Positions 1 through 12,507 of a stretch of DNA of 64,000 nt are shown piece by piece. Position 1 is the first letter of the stretch. The number at the start of each line of letters is the position of its first letter. The notes under the pieces were generated by a model that did not search any database, had not been told where the DNA came from, and was given only the letters and a program-made list of their open reading frames with translations. Both the position numbers and the translations under genes were made by a program. This DNA is from Stenocarpella maydis (lineage: Eukaryota; Ascomycota; Sordariomycetes; Diaporthales; Diaporthaceae), in contig NQMI01000155.1 of the NCBI GenBank assembly GCA_002270565.1, forward strand, positions 41,469 to 105,468, written 5' to 3'.

Positions 1-3000
1 CCGACCAGCCAGTACGTCTTATCCTTCTTGAAGCGCACTATCGAGTCCGCTGGCTGGATGCGAATGGCCAACTTGGAGGCAGAAGCCCAGTCAACCAGGC
101 AGAGACCAGATGGAACGGGCTTCCCCTCCACCACGTCCATCGGCGTCACCAAGGGGACCATGGGCGGTTCCGAAAAGCCCTGATCAGATCTAGCATGAGC
201 CCAACAGACACGTAGAATATCAGGTACAGCACAGTCGAGGCCAACGAACGTCGGCGTGCTGACAAGCGCCGAGCTATCGGTGAACGAGCCAAGGTTCTCA
301 TGCTGACACTTGGGTGGGACACACTTGGCCACCAGTCGAGCCGCATCCTTGCTGCCGCCCGCCTTGTCGGACAGGTCGAGGAGACGGGACACCTTCGGAG
401 GCAGGACCTTTTTCAAGCGCCTGGTTGAATCCAGAGGGTGAATGTGTATTGTGTCACGGTTCTGTCGCTCAGCCCTCGTCGTCAACAGCGTTGCACGGAT
501 GCCCTTCTCCGCGCATCGCCTGGCCAGCACCTCGGCCATTGAAGTTGTTGCATCGAGAACCACAAGGCTGTCGCCGAGTCCGAGGCCCTCTACTGCCGTC
601 TGCGCCATCACCTGCTCGTACATTGACACCAGCGCCTGCTTACCCTGGTCCAGCGGCATGGTGCATGGCAATGTCCAGAGTCTGTCGACCTCGACGACCG
701 ACTTGTGCGAATCTGTGAATGCGAACACGTGCTTCCCAGTAGCATTATCGGTGCCGAGAACCAAGAACAGGTAGTCCGAGGACACCAGTCTCACTGATCG
801 GAGCATGGCGTAGTTGACGGCGATGGACACAACGTCGGGGCGAGTCTCGGCACAGACGGGGCCAAAGGTCTCCTGGAGTGCCAGAGACTGCCCCCGGGGT
901 GCCAGAGTCATGTGCCGGAGCCGCGGGTCTACTTCCTCCGTGAGGAAGCGCCTCTTTGCGTTGTAGCGAGCGTTGCGGCTCTTGCTCAGCCGGATACGAG
1001 GGACGAGGAACTGTCCGTCCTCAAACCTGAGCTCCGGCTCCTGGTACCAGGTCAGGGCGGGCGGCGATGGCTGCTGGTCCCAGGCGCCCGAGGCCTCAAA
1101 CTGCAGCAACTTCTCTGCCAGTCTCTGCGCGTCTGCGTCTTCGGCCCGCATGAAGTCAAGAAAGCCGAGACGGACGTGCTTCATCTCGAGCACGATGGTC
1201 CTCCCGACGCCCATGACCATATTCGCGTGGGGGCTCTCACTAGAAGCACCACACGTGATCCAGTATATGTTCTTGGACTGCTGGAATATCTGCTTGAAGC
1301 CTTCGAGCTTCTGCGATGTCACGTGGCGGAATATGGGGCTGTCGAGCTCGACCAGCGACAACACAGTCCCCATGATGGGGAGGCCCTGGGCCGTGATCAA
1401 CTCGATATCTGAAAGCACCGCGACCTGCTTATAGTGCGGCTGCAGGAGTTTATGAAGCTCGTCAGTCAAAGGCTGCGCGCCGCCCACAATGGTCAGATAC
1501 CCCGGATCCACGGAGGAGGCTGAGGGTGGTGTGCGGAGAGGCTGTCGCAGGAAGCTGGCGTGGTCATCAATAGCCTGGGTGAGGATCACCGACAGTGGGC
1601 CGAGTGGGTGGTGTGGTGTGAGAGTGTCCACACCCGAGAAGCCCGTCTTGCGCATGAGCTCGTCCCATTGTTCTACACCTACACACGGCGAGTAAATGCG
1701 TCCTCCGTCATCGTCATCGTCGCAGCCAAGCCACCAGCCCGGGAGGCCGCCGAAGATGAAACCGAACCGCAGGGGATCATTGTTGGTGATCTCCAGGAGG
1801 AGCAGGTACCCGCCAGGCTTGACCAGCCGGCGCAGCTGCGTCAGCGTGTTCTCTAGCTTCCGCGTTGCGTGTACGACCAGGTTTGCGACGACGACATCGA
1901 ATGAGTGCTCCTCGTAGCCCTGCTCGGAAACGTCCTTCTCGATGTCCAGGGTCTTGAAGACCATCCTGGACTCGTAGGCGCGGAAGACCTCGCGGGCCTC
2001 CCCGAAGAACCCACTCGAGATGTCGGTGTATGTATACGAGGCGAAGGCATTGTCGAGCTTCCGCAGCAGGACCTTTGTGGCCCCGCCCGTCCCAGCGCCG
2101 ACCTCCAGGATCTTCATGTGCGGGTACCGGTGCGTCAGGTGTGCCACCATGCGTGCGAGATCTTCGGTATACTGGGACATACCCATGGCGTCCACGTAGA
2201 ATCTATTGAGCATGTTGTCTTTGACCATGGGCTCAAGGGCGTTGATCTTTCCCCTGAAAACGCTTGGGAGGTTCTCGCCGACCGCAGACATGATTTGCAG
2301 ATCGATGCTGTCGGGGAACCTTGTGACAAGTTGGTGGATGTCGTCAACGGTGTCGCCCTCCCAGTCCTTGTGGATATGCCGCAGGCTCCCGGTCGCAACC
2401 CGCTCCTGCACATGGTCTGCCCACTCGAGGAAGCGGACATGGTGCTGGGCTAGGCCCTGGCGTGACTGGCCCGGTGGTAATTCACTCCTCAGGGTCCGCA
2501 TGTAGAAGTAAGCAACGCGCTCCATTGCGTCAAACATTTCGGCCTCGATGGCCAGCCGCTCACCATGAAGCTCAAGGTTGGCTCCGGCGGGCGCCTCTGG
2601 CTTCCACACCACCTCAGAGAACAGGTGGAGGTCCTTTGCGGCAGACGCCGGCGAGAGCGGTTTCGTGTGAAGACCCTGCAGCTGGATCAAGGTGAACCGG
2701 CCGCACTGGGAGTACAAGTCGACATCACCACCAACATCTTGAACATCGTCGTCGATCAGCGCAACCGATGCCCAGAAGGGGAGCTGGGCCCCGGGGTTCA
2801 GCTGCTTGATGCAATGCGCAAAGTTGAACCGGATGCAATCGACACCTGTGGGCAGATGGATACCCTGGAGTCGCGTGTCCCCGGGGAAGCAATAAGCCGC
2901 TAGTATCGACTGCACAGTGGCGTCCAGGGCTGCCGGATGGACCAGCATCTTTTCAAAGAATGCAGTTTGTTGAGGGATGGTCAGGAGGCCTGTTGCGGCT

Positions 3001-6000
3001 CCCATCCGGCGTTGCAGGTTCGTGAGAGCCTTGAATGGGCCGTTGTATCCATACCCGAGGTCCGCGATTGCCGAGTAGAAGCGTTCCTCGTCCAGATCCT
3101 TCAGCTGGCTGTCGCGCTCGAGCTTGCCGGGGAGGGCGTCCTCGGAGCCTCCTCCGAGCACAATGTGAAGCTCGCCGGAGGCATTTTCTATCAGTTCGGT
3201 TGTGTCCTTTCCCTGGTGGCTGAGGAAAGCAAAATGGGCGGTGATTTTGTCGGCATTCCGCTGGATACCCGTCACGGAGAAGACGGTTTCGGCTCCCACA
3301 TTCTCCTCGATGACCAGGGCGTGCCCGATGACGAGGTCCCGCATCTCAACCGTCCTGATTGAGTCACTGCTGAATAGCTGGCTGACGGCCTCCAGAGCGG
3401 TGGAAACATATCCCATGCCAGGGAATACCGTCTGGCCCTGTGCGTGGTGCTGCAGCAGCCAGGGCAGCTCGGCCGAGTGGAGGCTGTTACGCCACCGCAC
3501 CTGCGAAGTGCTATTGTCCGTTAGTCTGGTCCCGAGGAGCTCATTCGTCGGCGTGCTTTCATTCATGAGTGCCTTGGAGGTACGAGACTGGAAATGGTAG
3601 CCCCGGTCATGGTCCCAGCCATAAGAGGGCAGCCCCTGGAGCAGTCGCTGCTCTGCGCCCCCTGACATGAAAGCCTCGTAGCCTGCGAAGTTGACTGCCG
3701 AAAGGCCAAGGGTGGACCAGATATGGCCCAGGCAGTCGGCAAAGGTCTCGACGCTGTTCTCTCCCCTGCGCAGACAACCAGTGTAAGGGAGCTTCTCCCC
3801 AAGTACCTCCTGGACAGTCTGGCCGGCGGGGCCTTTCAGTGCTGGATGAGGCCCGACTTCCACAATGTAATCAAAAGGCTGCTCCCCACCCAGGGCATAC
3901 GAAAGTGCTTGTGAGAACATGACCGGCCTGGTCATGTTGGTGCTCCAGTACCTGTCCTGTACGCTGTCTTCCGTCACGGTGCTCATGTCTCTGACATACA
4001 CGCTGGAGATCCAGGGACAGGAATTGTCGCGTGGCGTGAGGGCGACCACCCCGCAACTCTTGAGTGATTTTACGTAGGGATCGATGCAGGGAAGCATATG
4101 GTGAGAGTGGTATGCCTTGTCGACCTTGAGCATCCTGGTGAACTTGCCCTCTGCATCCAGGACCTCCTTTGCTTCCCGTAGGGCCTCCAGATCCCCAGAC
4201 AGGGTCACGCTGGAGCTGGAATTGCTGGCACCGACGCCCAGCCGCCCTGAAAAATTGTCTAGCTCGGTGAGTTCCTTTGCGTCTTCGAATGATGTACCCA
4301 CAACCATCATGCCTCCATCCTGGCCCCCGGGACCCTTTGCCCAGTGCGTGTTCAAGCCACGGTAGTATGAGACGCGGATAGCATCCCGCGCGGAGAGGTA
4401 CCCGGCCGTATAGGCAGCCGAGACCTCTCCAGAGCTGTGTCCAACCACAGTATCAAAGGACACGCCGGCAGCACGCAGGAGTTGGACCAGGATGATCTGC
4501 ACAGCGGTGTAGAGCGTCTGAGAGATGTGGGCTTCGTGGATACGAGACGACTCCGGGGGTGCAAGCAACTCCCCAATAAGTGACCATTGCGGCCTATCAC
4601 CGTCAGATAGACCCTGGAGGCTCTCCTCGAGGTCTTCAAAGATGGCTCTGGCAGTCGGTGAACTCAGGATGAGGTCAGCCCCCATTCGGGGCCACTGGGC
4701 TCCCTGCCCGGTGAAGACGCCCAGGATGCGATGTCGAGAGCCCGTGGGCCTTGCAGCACCGCCGCCGCCGCCTGGTGGACTGCTCACATCTTCTCTGCTA
4801 CGTGATTCCAACTTCTCCTTCAGGGAGTCGAGATTGACTGCCGAGACCACGGTTCGCTTGTTTAGCATTGACCGGTGGTTGTTGAGGGTGAACGCAAGGT
4901 CGCGAAGGTTTGTGTCTGGGTTGAGCTCGAGATGATCCCTATAGTCTGACAGCATCTTTGAGAGAGAGCTGTTGGTGTTGGCGGAGAAGGTGAACGGAGA
5001 AAACACGGGTGTGGATGCTGTTGCTGGTGGTGCCCCCTCATCGGGCTTCGCCACAGGTGGTTCGTAACTCTCAAGAATGGCGTGAGCGTTGGCTCCGCCA
5101 AACCCGAAGCTATTGACGCTGGCCCGGAGAGGATAGCCTGGCTCAAGTTGTGGCCACTCTTTCAGTGTGGTTGGGATCTCGAGATCTCTATAGAATGGCT
5201 CTATGGCCGGGTTCAGTCGGTTGAGGTGGAGATTTGGCGGAACGCAACGGGCCTTCATCGCCAATGATGCCTTGAGTAGGGCTGCCAGCCCAGCTGTGCC
5301 CTCGGTATGTCCAATCACGGTCTTTATCGAGCCGACGTAGAGTTTGGGGTCCTGCTCTCCTCGCCGGAAGCTGCTCGTAGGACCGAAAAAAGCTGTGCTT
5401 ATGGCTTCGGCCTCTACCGGATCACCGGCTGGCGTGCCTGTCCCGTGGGCCTCGAAGTATTGGGGCCGATCACTGGGCTTGTTCAGATCCAGACCGGCAC
5501 GTTTGTAAGTTTCCCTGATCAAATCTGCCTGTGCCAGAGGACTGGGCATAGTGATACCTGAAGGGATATTAATCGTTAGTAATTACCTCAGAAGGTACCC
5601 GCATCTCCCTCAGTACCTCGAGGCACACTCGAACGGATAGAAAGAAAAGAAAAGAAAAACGCACCCTTTGTTAACCCATCCTGATTGAAACCGGTCTCCC
5701 TGATCAGACATTCAATATTGTCGCCATCTCTCAAGGCTGCACTGAGTGTCTTCAACACCACCGAGGCAAACCCTTCGCCTCTTGCGTACCCATCTGCAGA
5801 TTCATCCCACATGCGGCATCGCCCGGTTGGCCCAAGCATTCTGAGCTTGCTCTCAGCGATATACTGCGATGGGCTGAGCAGCAGATTCGTGCCACAGGCC
5901 ACAGCTACAGGGATCTCGCCCAATCGGAGGCTCTGTACAGCTTGGTGTACCGCAACGAGGCTGGAAGAACATGCTGTGTCGACTGTGACGGACGGGCCAT

Positions 6001-6607
6001 GCCAGTCGAAGAAGTAAGAAACCCGGTTAGACAGGATGCTCCTCGCCGTTCCGGGTGCGAAGTACAATGGGAAGGAGTCCAGGTCTTGCCCCACGAGCTC
6101 CGAGTAGTCCCCGCCCATGTTCCCGACGAAGACGCCGGTCTGAGACCCTTTGAGGTGATGAATGGCAATGCCCGCAGTCTCAAGGCTTTCGTAGACGGTC
6201 TCAAGAAGCAGGCGCTGTTGGGGATCCATAGCCAAAGCCTCAGCCGGTTTCACCCCGAAGAACTTTGCATCAAATAACTTGAAATCCTCCTCTAGGAGAT
6301 ACGAGTGGCGGACGTTGCTGGTTCCATGATGTTTGTTATCCGGATGGTAGTATCGGTTAACGTTGCTGATAGATCTAAATTAGCAGAAGCGTCCTGGGAT
6401 CGAAAAATCAAATATATTCAATCCCTAATTGAGAGGTACTTACAATCTGTCTTCTGTTATCTCCTTAGCAATATCTTTCGGCTCCTTCAGAAGATCCCAG
6501 AGTTTAGAAGGCGACGTGGCGCTACCAGGGAATCGGCACCCGCTGCCAACAATAGCAATCGGCTCCCTGATCCCCTGGCCCTGCGGCTGTCCGCACGCGT
6601 GCTCCAT
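1..6607 (-). CDS. Highly reducing polyketide synthase, probably the PKS half of a PKS-NRPS hybrid (3' end outside window)
   Basis: Seen: exons 6607-6444, 6365-5665 and 5557-1 (open to the edge) give 2,140 residues. KS (about 12-440) opens with [14 protein letters not shown] and has catalytic Cys187 in [18 protein letters not shown] and the GHTEGTAG histidine. AT has GHSSGE (Ser663). DH has the HxxxGxxxxP motif (His992). The C-methyltransferase has an intact SAM motif EVGAGTGG (about 1440-1447). Then come roughly 590 residues with no ER nucleotide motif, and the KR begins at the edge (KTYWLVG). Known: KS-AT-DH-MT-(no ER)-KR is the layout of fungal PKS-NRPS enzymes such as LovB and CcsA relatives, which borrow a separate enoyl reductase; one lies next door. 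Inferred: KR end, ACP, condensation, adenylation, thiolation and release domains lie left of position 1. Introns: 6366-6443 and 5558-5664. It would build the methylated polyene chain joined to an amino acid. An HR-PKS without NRPS remains possible. Confidence 0.93.
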
Positions 6608-7230
6608 GGCTATCTATTCAACGTATCTTCTCAGTTGACAAACTTTAGTTACACGACGCAGAAGTTGACCGAGGAGAAAAACTCAAACACTGTGGAATAG
6701 AGGTGAAGCAGATTAATACATAGGTAGACAATCTTACTTGTGATCTAGTGCTGGTATGATATGAAGCGATAACAAGAACCTGCGACGCCGAAAAGCGGTC
6801 GGAGAACCCGAAAGGATGCGGTGATCGCAGCTAATATCACTACCTGCGTCCGGACTGCTGACTGATGCCTATGGGGTACTTAGGTACCTTAGTATGATCT
6901 GGACCTACTTATGTAGCCCCCCCCCACCCGTGGTGGCAACACGGAATAGCCGTGTGGACCGAAGCCGGGAGGTAGTATAAGGCTCCATGGGACCGGAACG
7001 AAGTCTGAAGCCATCAAACACCGAATCCGCTGGGAAGATTATGCCTACGGCATGTGCTATGGTAGTGGTGACGATGATAATGGTGTTGGCGACGATTTCG
7101 CCGAAAGTGGTACACACGCTGTCATGTGTATTTGGCGGATTACATGCATGAATAGTTGTGACATCTTACAGATCAAGCTGTTTCGTTAAGGTAGGATTTA
7201 GAGAAGTCAAATCTGTTGCTTGATGTCTTC
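6608..7230. other. Intergenic region between PKS start and trans-ER 3' end
   Basis: Holds the PKS 5' leader and promoter (minus strand) and the 3' end of the enoyl reductase. A short C tract lies near 6920. No further gene is supported. Confidence 0.6.
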
Positions 7231-8403
7231 TTACTGCAACTTTACGACTATCTTCTCACCCGATACCTCTTTCCTCTTGAGAATTTCCAGGCCATTCAGA
7301 ATATCCTCAAACCCCCCATCTAGGATCTTGAGAGGGTGTGGTTTCAATCTGCGCTCGTCCACCAGCCGCTGGATGCTTTTGTAGCACTCGATTCCCCACA
7401 CGCCCAGTTCTGGATCATCCGGTTTTCCATAACCATCTGTCAGCTTGATGGCCTTTCCAGTGATCATCTGCCCCATGATCAATTCCCTTTTTATCAGCTT
7501 CGACTTGCGGTCGGCACTCTCCCGATACGATTCCAAGGCTACGTATCTCCCTCCAGCCCGGCCCATGGACTCGTCGCAGGCAGCCATTGTCCTTATCTGA
7601 GAGAAGGGATCCACAACAAATCTCAGGTTGTTTCGTGTGGCCTTTTTGATATCCACCGCACACGTAGGCGAGTGGTAGTCGAAGACGGCGTCGGCACCGT
7701 ATGACTTCAGAAGGTCGAAATTCTTGGGCGAAGAGGTCGAGATGGCTCGGTGCCCCATGCTGCCCGCCCAGTATTATCATGTCACTATTTTCACGGAGAC
7801 TTTCTAGAATGGTTGTCCTGGGAAAGTCAAGAGAGGCACTCACAGCTTCACCATCTGAATCATCATGGTTCCAACCGATGTGGCACCACCCCAGATTAGA
7901 ACGTCTAGTGGTTTCGTCGCGGGTTCCTCAAAAGTTCCAGGAAGCTTCAGTGACCGGAACAGAGACATGCATGCGGTCGCAATGCAGGTACCGCTCAGAC
8001 CCGCGGCATCAGTGAAGGACATCCAGTCCGGGATCTTCCAGGAGAACACGGCAGTTGCCTTCAGATATTCCCCATAGGCCCCGGAGTCCTTGTCGTGAGG
8101 ATTGTTGCCGATCACAGCAGCAAATATGCGGTCGCCAATCTTGAGCAACCCGTTGGCGGCCACCTCGTCGCTCAGAGCCACAACAGTTCCAGCGAAGTCG
8201 CACCCGGCGTAGGTGCCAGGGCTCTGGAACCTCTGAGGCATCTTGAAGTCGCAGGGGTTCAGTGCGACTGCTGCGGTCTTCACGAGGACCTGTCCAGGGG
8301 CTAGCACCGGAAGTGGCAGACCGGGGGTGATCTTGGTGGTTCCGCCTTCGTGCTGGATGATGGCCGTGTGTGACGGGGGTATCTTGGTCGTGTTTGACAC
8401 CAT
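7231..8403 (-). CDS. Stand-alone (trans-acting) enoyl reductase, LovC-like
   Basis: Seen: exons 8403-7844 and 7759-7231, intron 7760-7843, giving 362 residues. The N-terminal GroES-like part has the ALNPCDFKM and YAGCDFAGTVVA segments of medium-chain reductases. The cofactor domain has IWGGATSVG, followed across the splice by SSPKNFDLLKSYGADAVFDY. I chose the ATG at 8403; the frame is open slightly upstream but only with GTG. Known: this family (LovC, ApdC, TenC, CcsC) reduces the alpha-beta double bond of the growing polyketide in trans for synthases whose own ER is dead. Length (LovC is 363 residues) and spacing fit. Inferred: it partners the adjacent PKS, which lacks an ER motif, and reduces only selected intermediates. 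It is transcribed in the same direction as the PKS. Confidence 0.92.
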
Positions 8404-9055
8404 CGTGAGCACCGAGCTTGCAGCAGGTGTGGTGAAGGGCAGGTTGTAGCTGTCTCAAGCGAAAGGTAGCCTTGGGCTTGAGGAGTAGACGGATGCTTCC
8501 AGTACCAAAATGAGGAGTGGCATGGCCTCACTGCTTCCAGATGTCGCAGCCCCCCCTTCCCCTACCGGGATGATGAGTTCCCAGACCTGGTTCACCACAG
8601 CCCGTTCGAATCCGAATTCTGCACTAATATGTGTCCGGAGTGAGCCGTCTTCATTCCGACTCCTGAAAAAAGCCACCTGCCGGTGCAGCCCGGCCATGTA
8701 TTTGACTGGATATCGGAGTTGACATGTCACATCGGATCGTGTAGGTCACCGTGGCGCCTCGGCTTGTCCGAAAACCCCACCAAGTCCTTGTTAGCATCAA
8801 GTCTCTATATCTACATTCTCTTCATCTTTCATGTCACTCGATCCGCGTCGAATTGTAGCTCCTTTACAGGAGTAACCTTTTGACGCTCTCCTTGCTCACG
8901 GAAGTTTCTCCTATCTCACGTACCTACGGCCATAGCAACGCTGGGTCTTTGAGCGTTTACGACTGTATGAAGGGACCGCCACAGCTCTCTTTTTTTTTTA
9001 AGGCTATTGTGACTGGATTAAAAACGCAACCGACTACGGCAAGAGCAGTCCCGAC
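8404..9055. promoter_or_regulatory. Divergent promoter region between enoyl reductase and Diels-Alderase
   Basis: 652 bp separate two genes read away from each other, so both promoters must lie here. A T-rich tract stands at about 8989-9000 just upstream of the plus-strand gene. No recognised operator was identified by eye. Confidence 0.5.
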
Positions 9056-10267
9056 ATGGTTCTTCGTTGGTCGTTGTTGGCTCTCATCTGCCTACTTGCA
9101 CCGGCACAAACCCTGGAGAGCGACAATGCGCAGCATTCCGTGACTGATGGCTGCACCGTCAGCCACCTAACGACCTACGAGATGGAGAAGGACCGTAAGA
9201 AACGCGTCTTCTTCTCCACCGACCCCCTTGACGACCCCGAGGCGCCCAAGATGCTGCCGCTCAACTCGACCGGCGGCGAGCAGTGGGAGTTCGACGGCGT
9301 GTCCGACGACGGCCTCACCATGTTCTGCATCGGCTTCTACCGCGACCCCAACTACGCCATTCTCGGCACGGGCAACCTGCGCCTCTCGGCCGAGTTCGCC
9401 TACTCCAACGGGACGCGCTTCGTGCGGGTCGACTACCCGACCGACTCCATCGTCGAGTCCTGCCCCGGGTTCACGCGCGGCACGTGGAGGACCGAGGACT
9501 ACAGCTACACGTTCGAGGTCTCCAGGGACATGAGGACGGCGCGTATCACCATGGACACGGACGACCTCAGGGGCACCGCGCTGATCGAGTCGGTCACGGC
9601 CCCGCGGTACCCGGACGGCTCTATCTTCCCCTCGGACAAGGCCACGACCGAGCCCGTGCCCTACTTCCGGTGGGTCGAGCCGATACCCGTGGGGCTGGTG
9701 ACTCTGGACGTCGAGATCCGGGGCGAGCCGTACCGGCTCAGGGGCCTCGGCGGCCACGAGAGGCTGTGGACGGCGTTCAGTTGGTTCACGTGCCTGAGCA
9801 CCTTCACGGCGCTGCGCATCATGGCGGGCCCGTACGCGCTCACGCACGTCAGCTACGGCTCGGCCATCGACAAGACACTGTACCGGCCGTCCGTGGTGAT
9901 GTGGGAGGATGGAGAGCACGTCTTCTCGGCAACCCACGACTCCCCGTCCGACACCGAAGACTACGCAGTCCTGGAGAAGACGTACGGTGGCAAGGTGACG
10001 GGCAACCTCAAGGACAAGATGACCGGACTGGAGCTGGTCATGGTCTCCCCGAAGAGGAAGAAGCAGTGGAGTTTCACAGTGACAACCAAAAATGTTGGGT
10101 TCGAGTACATGCTCGGAGAAGGTGTCGGTGGAACCGGCTTTTCGGCGGAGGTGGTCGGCGGCCCGATCGGACTGAGACAGCATCACGGCGCTGCCTTTGC
10201 TGAGTCTTTGGAGTTCCCTAAGAACTCGTACCTGTTTAAGCCAAACTACGTGCATGATGAGCTGTGA
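9056..10267 (+). CDS. Diels-Alderase family protein (lipocalin-like pericyclase), with signal peptide
   Basis: Seen: an intronless gene of 403 residues. The first 20 or so residues (MVLRWSLLALICLLAPAQTL) are a hydrophobic leader with a plausible cleavage site. The centre contains GLGGHERLWTAFSWFTC followed by an aromatic, small-residue segment ending GPYALTHVSYGS. The whole has alternating hydrophobic strands. Known: this is the region shared by fungal intramolecular Diels-Alderases of PKS-NRPS clusters (CcsF, MycB, Fsa2, PyiF types), two-domain lipocalin-like proteins that fold a polyene plus pyrrolinone or tetramic acid into a decalin or isoindolone. Inferred: it cyclises the product of the neighbouring megasynthase, possibly in a membrane-bounded compartment given its leader. 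It is GC-rich like its cluster neighbours and divergent from the enoyl reductase. Confidence 0.88.
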   Translation: MVLRWSLLALICLLAPAQTLESDNAQHSVTDGCTVSHLTTYEMEKDRKKRVFFSTDPLDDPEAPKMLPLNSTGGEQWEFDGVSDDGLTMFCIGFYRDPNYAILGTGNLRLSAEFAYSNGTRFVRVDYPTDSIVESCPGFTRGTWRTEDYSYTFEVSRDMRTARITMDTDDLRGTALIESVTAPRYPDGSIFPSDKATTEPVPYFRWVEPIPVGLVTLDVEIRGEPYRLRGLGGHERLWTAFSWFTCLSTFTALRIMAGPYALTHVSYGSAIDKTLYRPSVVMWEDGEHVFSATHDSPSDTEDYAVLEKTYGGKVTGNLKDKMTGLELVMVSPKRKKQWSFTVTTKNVGFEYMLGEGVGGTGFSAEVVGGPIGLRQHHGAAFAESLEFPKNSYLFKPNYVHDEL

Positions 10268-10612
10268 GCCTGTACAAATGCAGCAGTAAATCACACAACC
10301 CTCACGGCAGGGGCGAGGTGACGGTCACTTCACGGTGAACATTCCGGTGAACATTCCGGTCGAGGTGGACATCCTCACACGCTCTGAAGTTGGAGGTACC
10401 AATTTTCAGGCGAGGAGGCACATTAAGCTAACAATTTGTTAGCGAAAATAGAATTTATAGTTACAAATCACCATCTCGCCATCCTTACTTGGTGGAGCCG
10501 CCCTTGACGTGAGATGAGTACATTAGAAGTAAAAGGCTCAAGCCAAGATGGAAATCAATTCATGATATCAACCAATAAGTGGTCTGATATACACCTCTGC
10601 GTATCTAAATCT
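10268..10612. other. Short intergenic region between convergent genes
   Basis: 345 bp between the 3' ends of the Diels-Alderase gene and the MFS gene. It contains a tandem 12-14 bp repeat (gtgaacattccg twice) near 10,336. No gene seen. Confidence 0.5.
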
Positions 10613-12507
10613 CTACAGGCCCTGGTCCGGCACGACCTGATCCTGGTTTTCACTGGCCTGCTGGTTTGCCGATGTGTTCTTCCTGTCCTTCAGCCCGAAG
10701 TCGGTATCGAGCTCCGTCCTCATCTTGATGGACCTCATTGCAAACACAGCCAAGAAAGAAGTCCCCGAGAACACCACCGCAATCTGCCACACCCGCTCCA
10801 GGCTTGCCTCGTAGGCTGCTACGACCTGTCGCCTGGATTGTTCACCGAGTGACATGAGGAACGCCCTCGAGGCATGCTCATACGCGCCCTGGCCAGCCAG
10901 CAGCTCCCTCAGCTGGGGGTCGTCGATCTGCCCAAGCAGCTGCGAGAAGCGGTTGTTGAACACGGCTGCAGGGATGGAGACGCCCCAGATGGAGCCGAGG
11001 CTGCGGAGGAAGGCCCACGTGCCGGTGCTGACCGCCGTGTCCGCGTCGCTCAGGTCGACCTGCACCGCGGGCAGGAGAGCAGGCGTGACGATCCCGAGCC
11101 CCAGGCCGACGAGGATGAGGAAGCAGATCCATGCCGCGTCTGCTTGGCTGCGCCTCAGAAGCGATGAGCATCCGAGGCCGACGCAGAGGACGGCCAGGCC
11201 GGCGAAGAGGAGAGGGCGATAGCGGCCCCAGCGCGACATGGCTGCGCCCGTGATGGCGGCCGAACCGGAGAAGATGAAGACGAAAGGTAGGAGCTGGACT
11301 CCGGATCGGGTTGGCGTGGAAAGCTTAACGGACTGGAAATAGACGGGGTAGAAGTAAGTCGCCCAGAGCGTAAGTAAGGAGTGATTGAACGAGACGAAGA
11401 GGGCTGACGCGGATGTGCGGTTTTGCAGGATGTGTGGTGGCACGACGGGGTTCGGACAGAGGCGTTGGATTTGTTGCGTGACTGGGAAGATGCCCAGAAG
11501 AACCAGGCCGATGATGAATGTTGTCAGGATCTCGGTACTGTGCCAGGAATATCGCCCACCGGCGTAGCACAGCGCGTACTGGATGAGTGTGGTCGAGACC
11601 ATGAGCATACCGTTGCCCACAAAGTCAATCTGCCGGAGTTGCTCTTTCGCCGAAAGTCTAGGCCTGTGGGAGACACGAAGGAAAAAGAACAGCATGACAA
11701 TGGCGAGACCGCCCAGGGGGAGGTTCATGTAGAATATCCATCGCCAAGCACCGGCCTGGGTCAGAGCACCCCCGATCAACGGTCCAAGAGTACCTGCAAT
11801 GGTCATGATGCCGAAGAGCAGGCCGACCTTGCTGCCTCGATCACGGAGGGGCACGAGGTCGCAGATGACAATGTCGACGAGGGTGTTGATGCCCCCACAG
11901 CCGATGCCCTGAATACCACGGCCAGCAATGAGCATTGCCGTGTTGTAGGAAGCTCCGCAGATGGCGTTGGCCGCAGTGAATATGGCAACTGAGCCGATCA
12001 ACACCCATCTTCTCCCCCATAGGTCGGACAGCTGGCCGTAGAGAGGCTGAGAAGCAGCACTGCAGTAGATGTTTGTCAGATGGGAAAGTGATCCGCTGGG
12101 CACGGGCGAGACAGCATCTAGGGAGAAGCGATACGGTACACATACGTCGTTAGTAAATAGATATTGATGACCCAAACGTAGTCCTGACCAGCTCCCAGCT
12201 CGGCTGCGATGGTTGGCAACGCCGTGGAAACAACCGAAGCCTCCAGGCCAGCGAGCAGCGCAGAAATGGCCAGAGCGGTGAAGACGAGCCAGAACCGCCA
12301 TGTGTAATTATTTTTCTGCTCCCCAGGAGGTGCCGCGGCGCTTTGGTCCGTCTGGTTTTGGCCAGCGGCCGGTGGTGGCGGCGGAGGCGTAGCACCGCTT
12401 CCTGTCCCGGTTTCTGCTTCTCGCGGCGCGTTGCCAGCTTCCACGGGGTCATGAGCAGCATTACCGATTTCGGCCATTTCCAGTCGCTCCTTGTGTAGGC
12501 TCGTCAT
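10613..12507 (-). CDS. MFS exporter, 14-TM DHA2-type drug/H+ antiporter
   Basis: Seen: exons 12507-12146 and 12059-10613, intron 12060-12145 (GTATGT...CTGCAG), giving 602 residues. The N-terminus is polar, with a PPPPPPAA stretch. Motifs: GLEASVVSTALPTI in TM1, QPLYGQLSDLWGRR (motif A) just after the splice, GRGIQGIGCGGI (motif B), and GPLIGGALTQAGAWRWIF (motif C, typical of exporters). Start at 12507 is preferred; 12477 is an equally good in-frame ATG. Known: such proteins of the plasma or vacuolar membrane export fungal metabolites and toxins in many clusters. Inferred: export of the cluster product or self-protection. It is convergent with the Diels-Alderase gene and co-oriented with the FAD oxidase and P450s. 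Confidence 0.9.

Noticed and set aside
1250..1850. Possible functional ER domain in the PKS
   Set aside because: No GGVGxAA-type nucleotide motif between the methyltransferase and KR; the region fits the ER-less linker and structural KR part, and a trans-ER is next door.
9167..10294. 375-residue open frame antisense to the Diels-Alderase
   Set aside because: Shadow of a GC-rich coding gene; His/Arg/Val-rich translation without family features.
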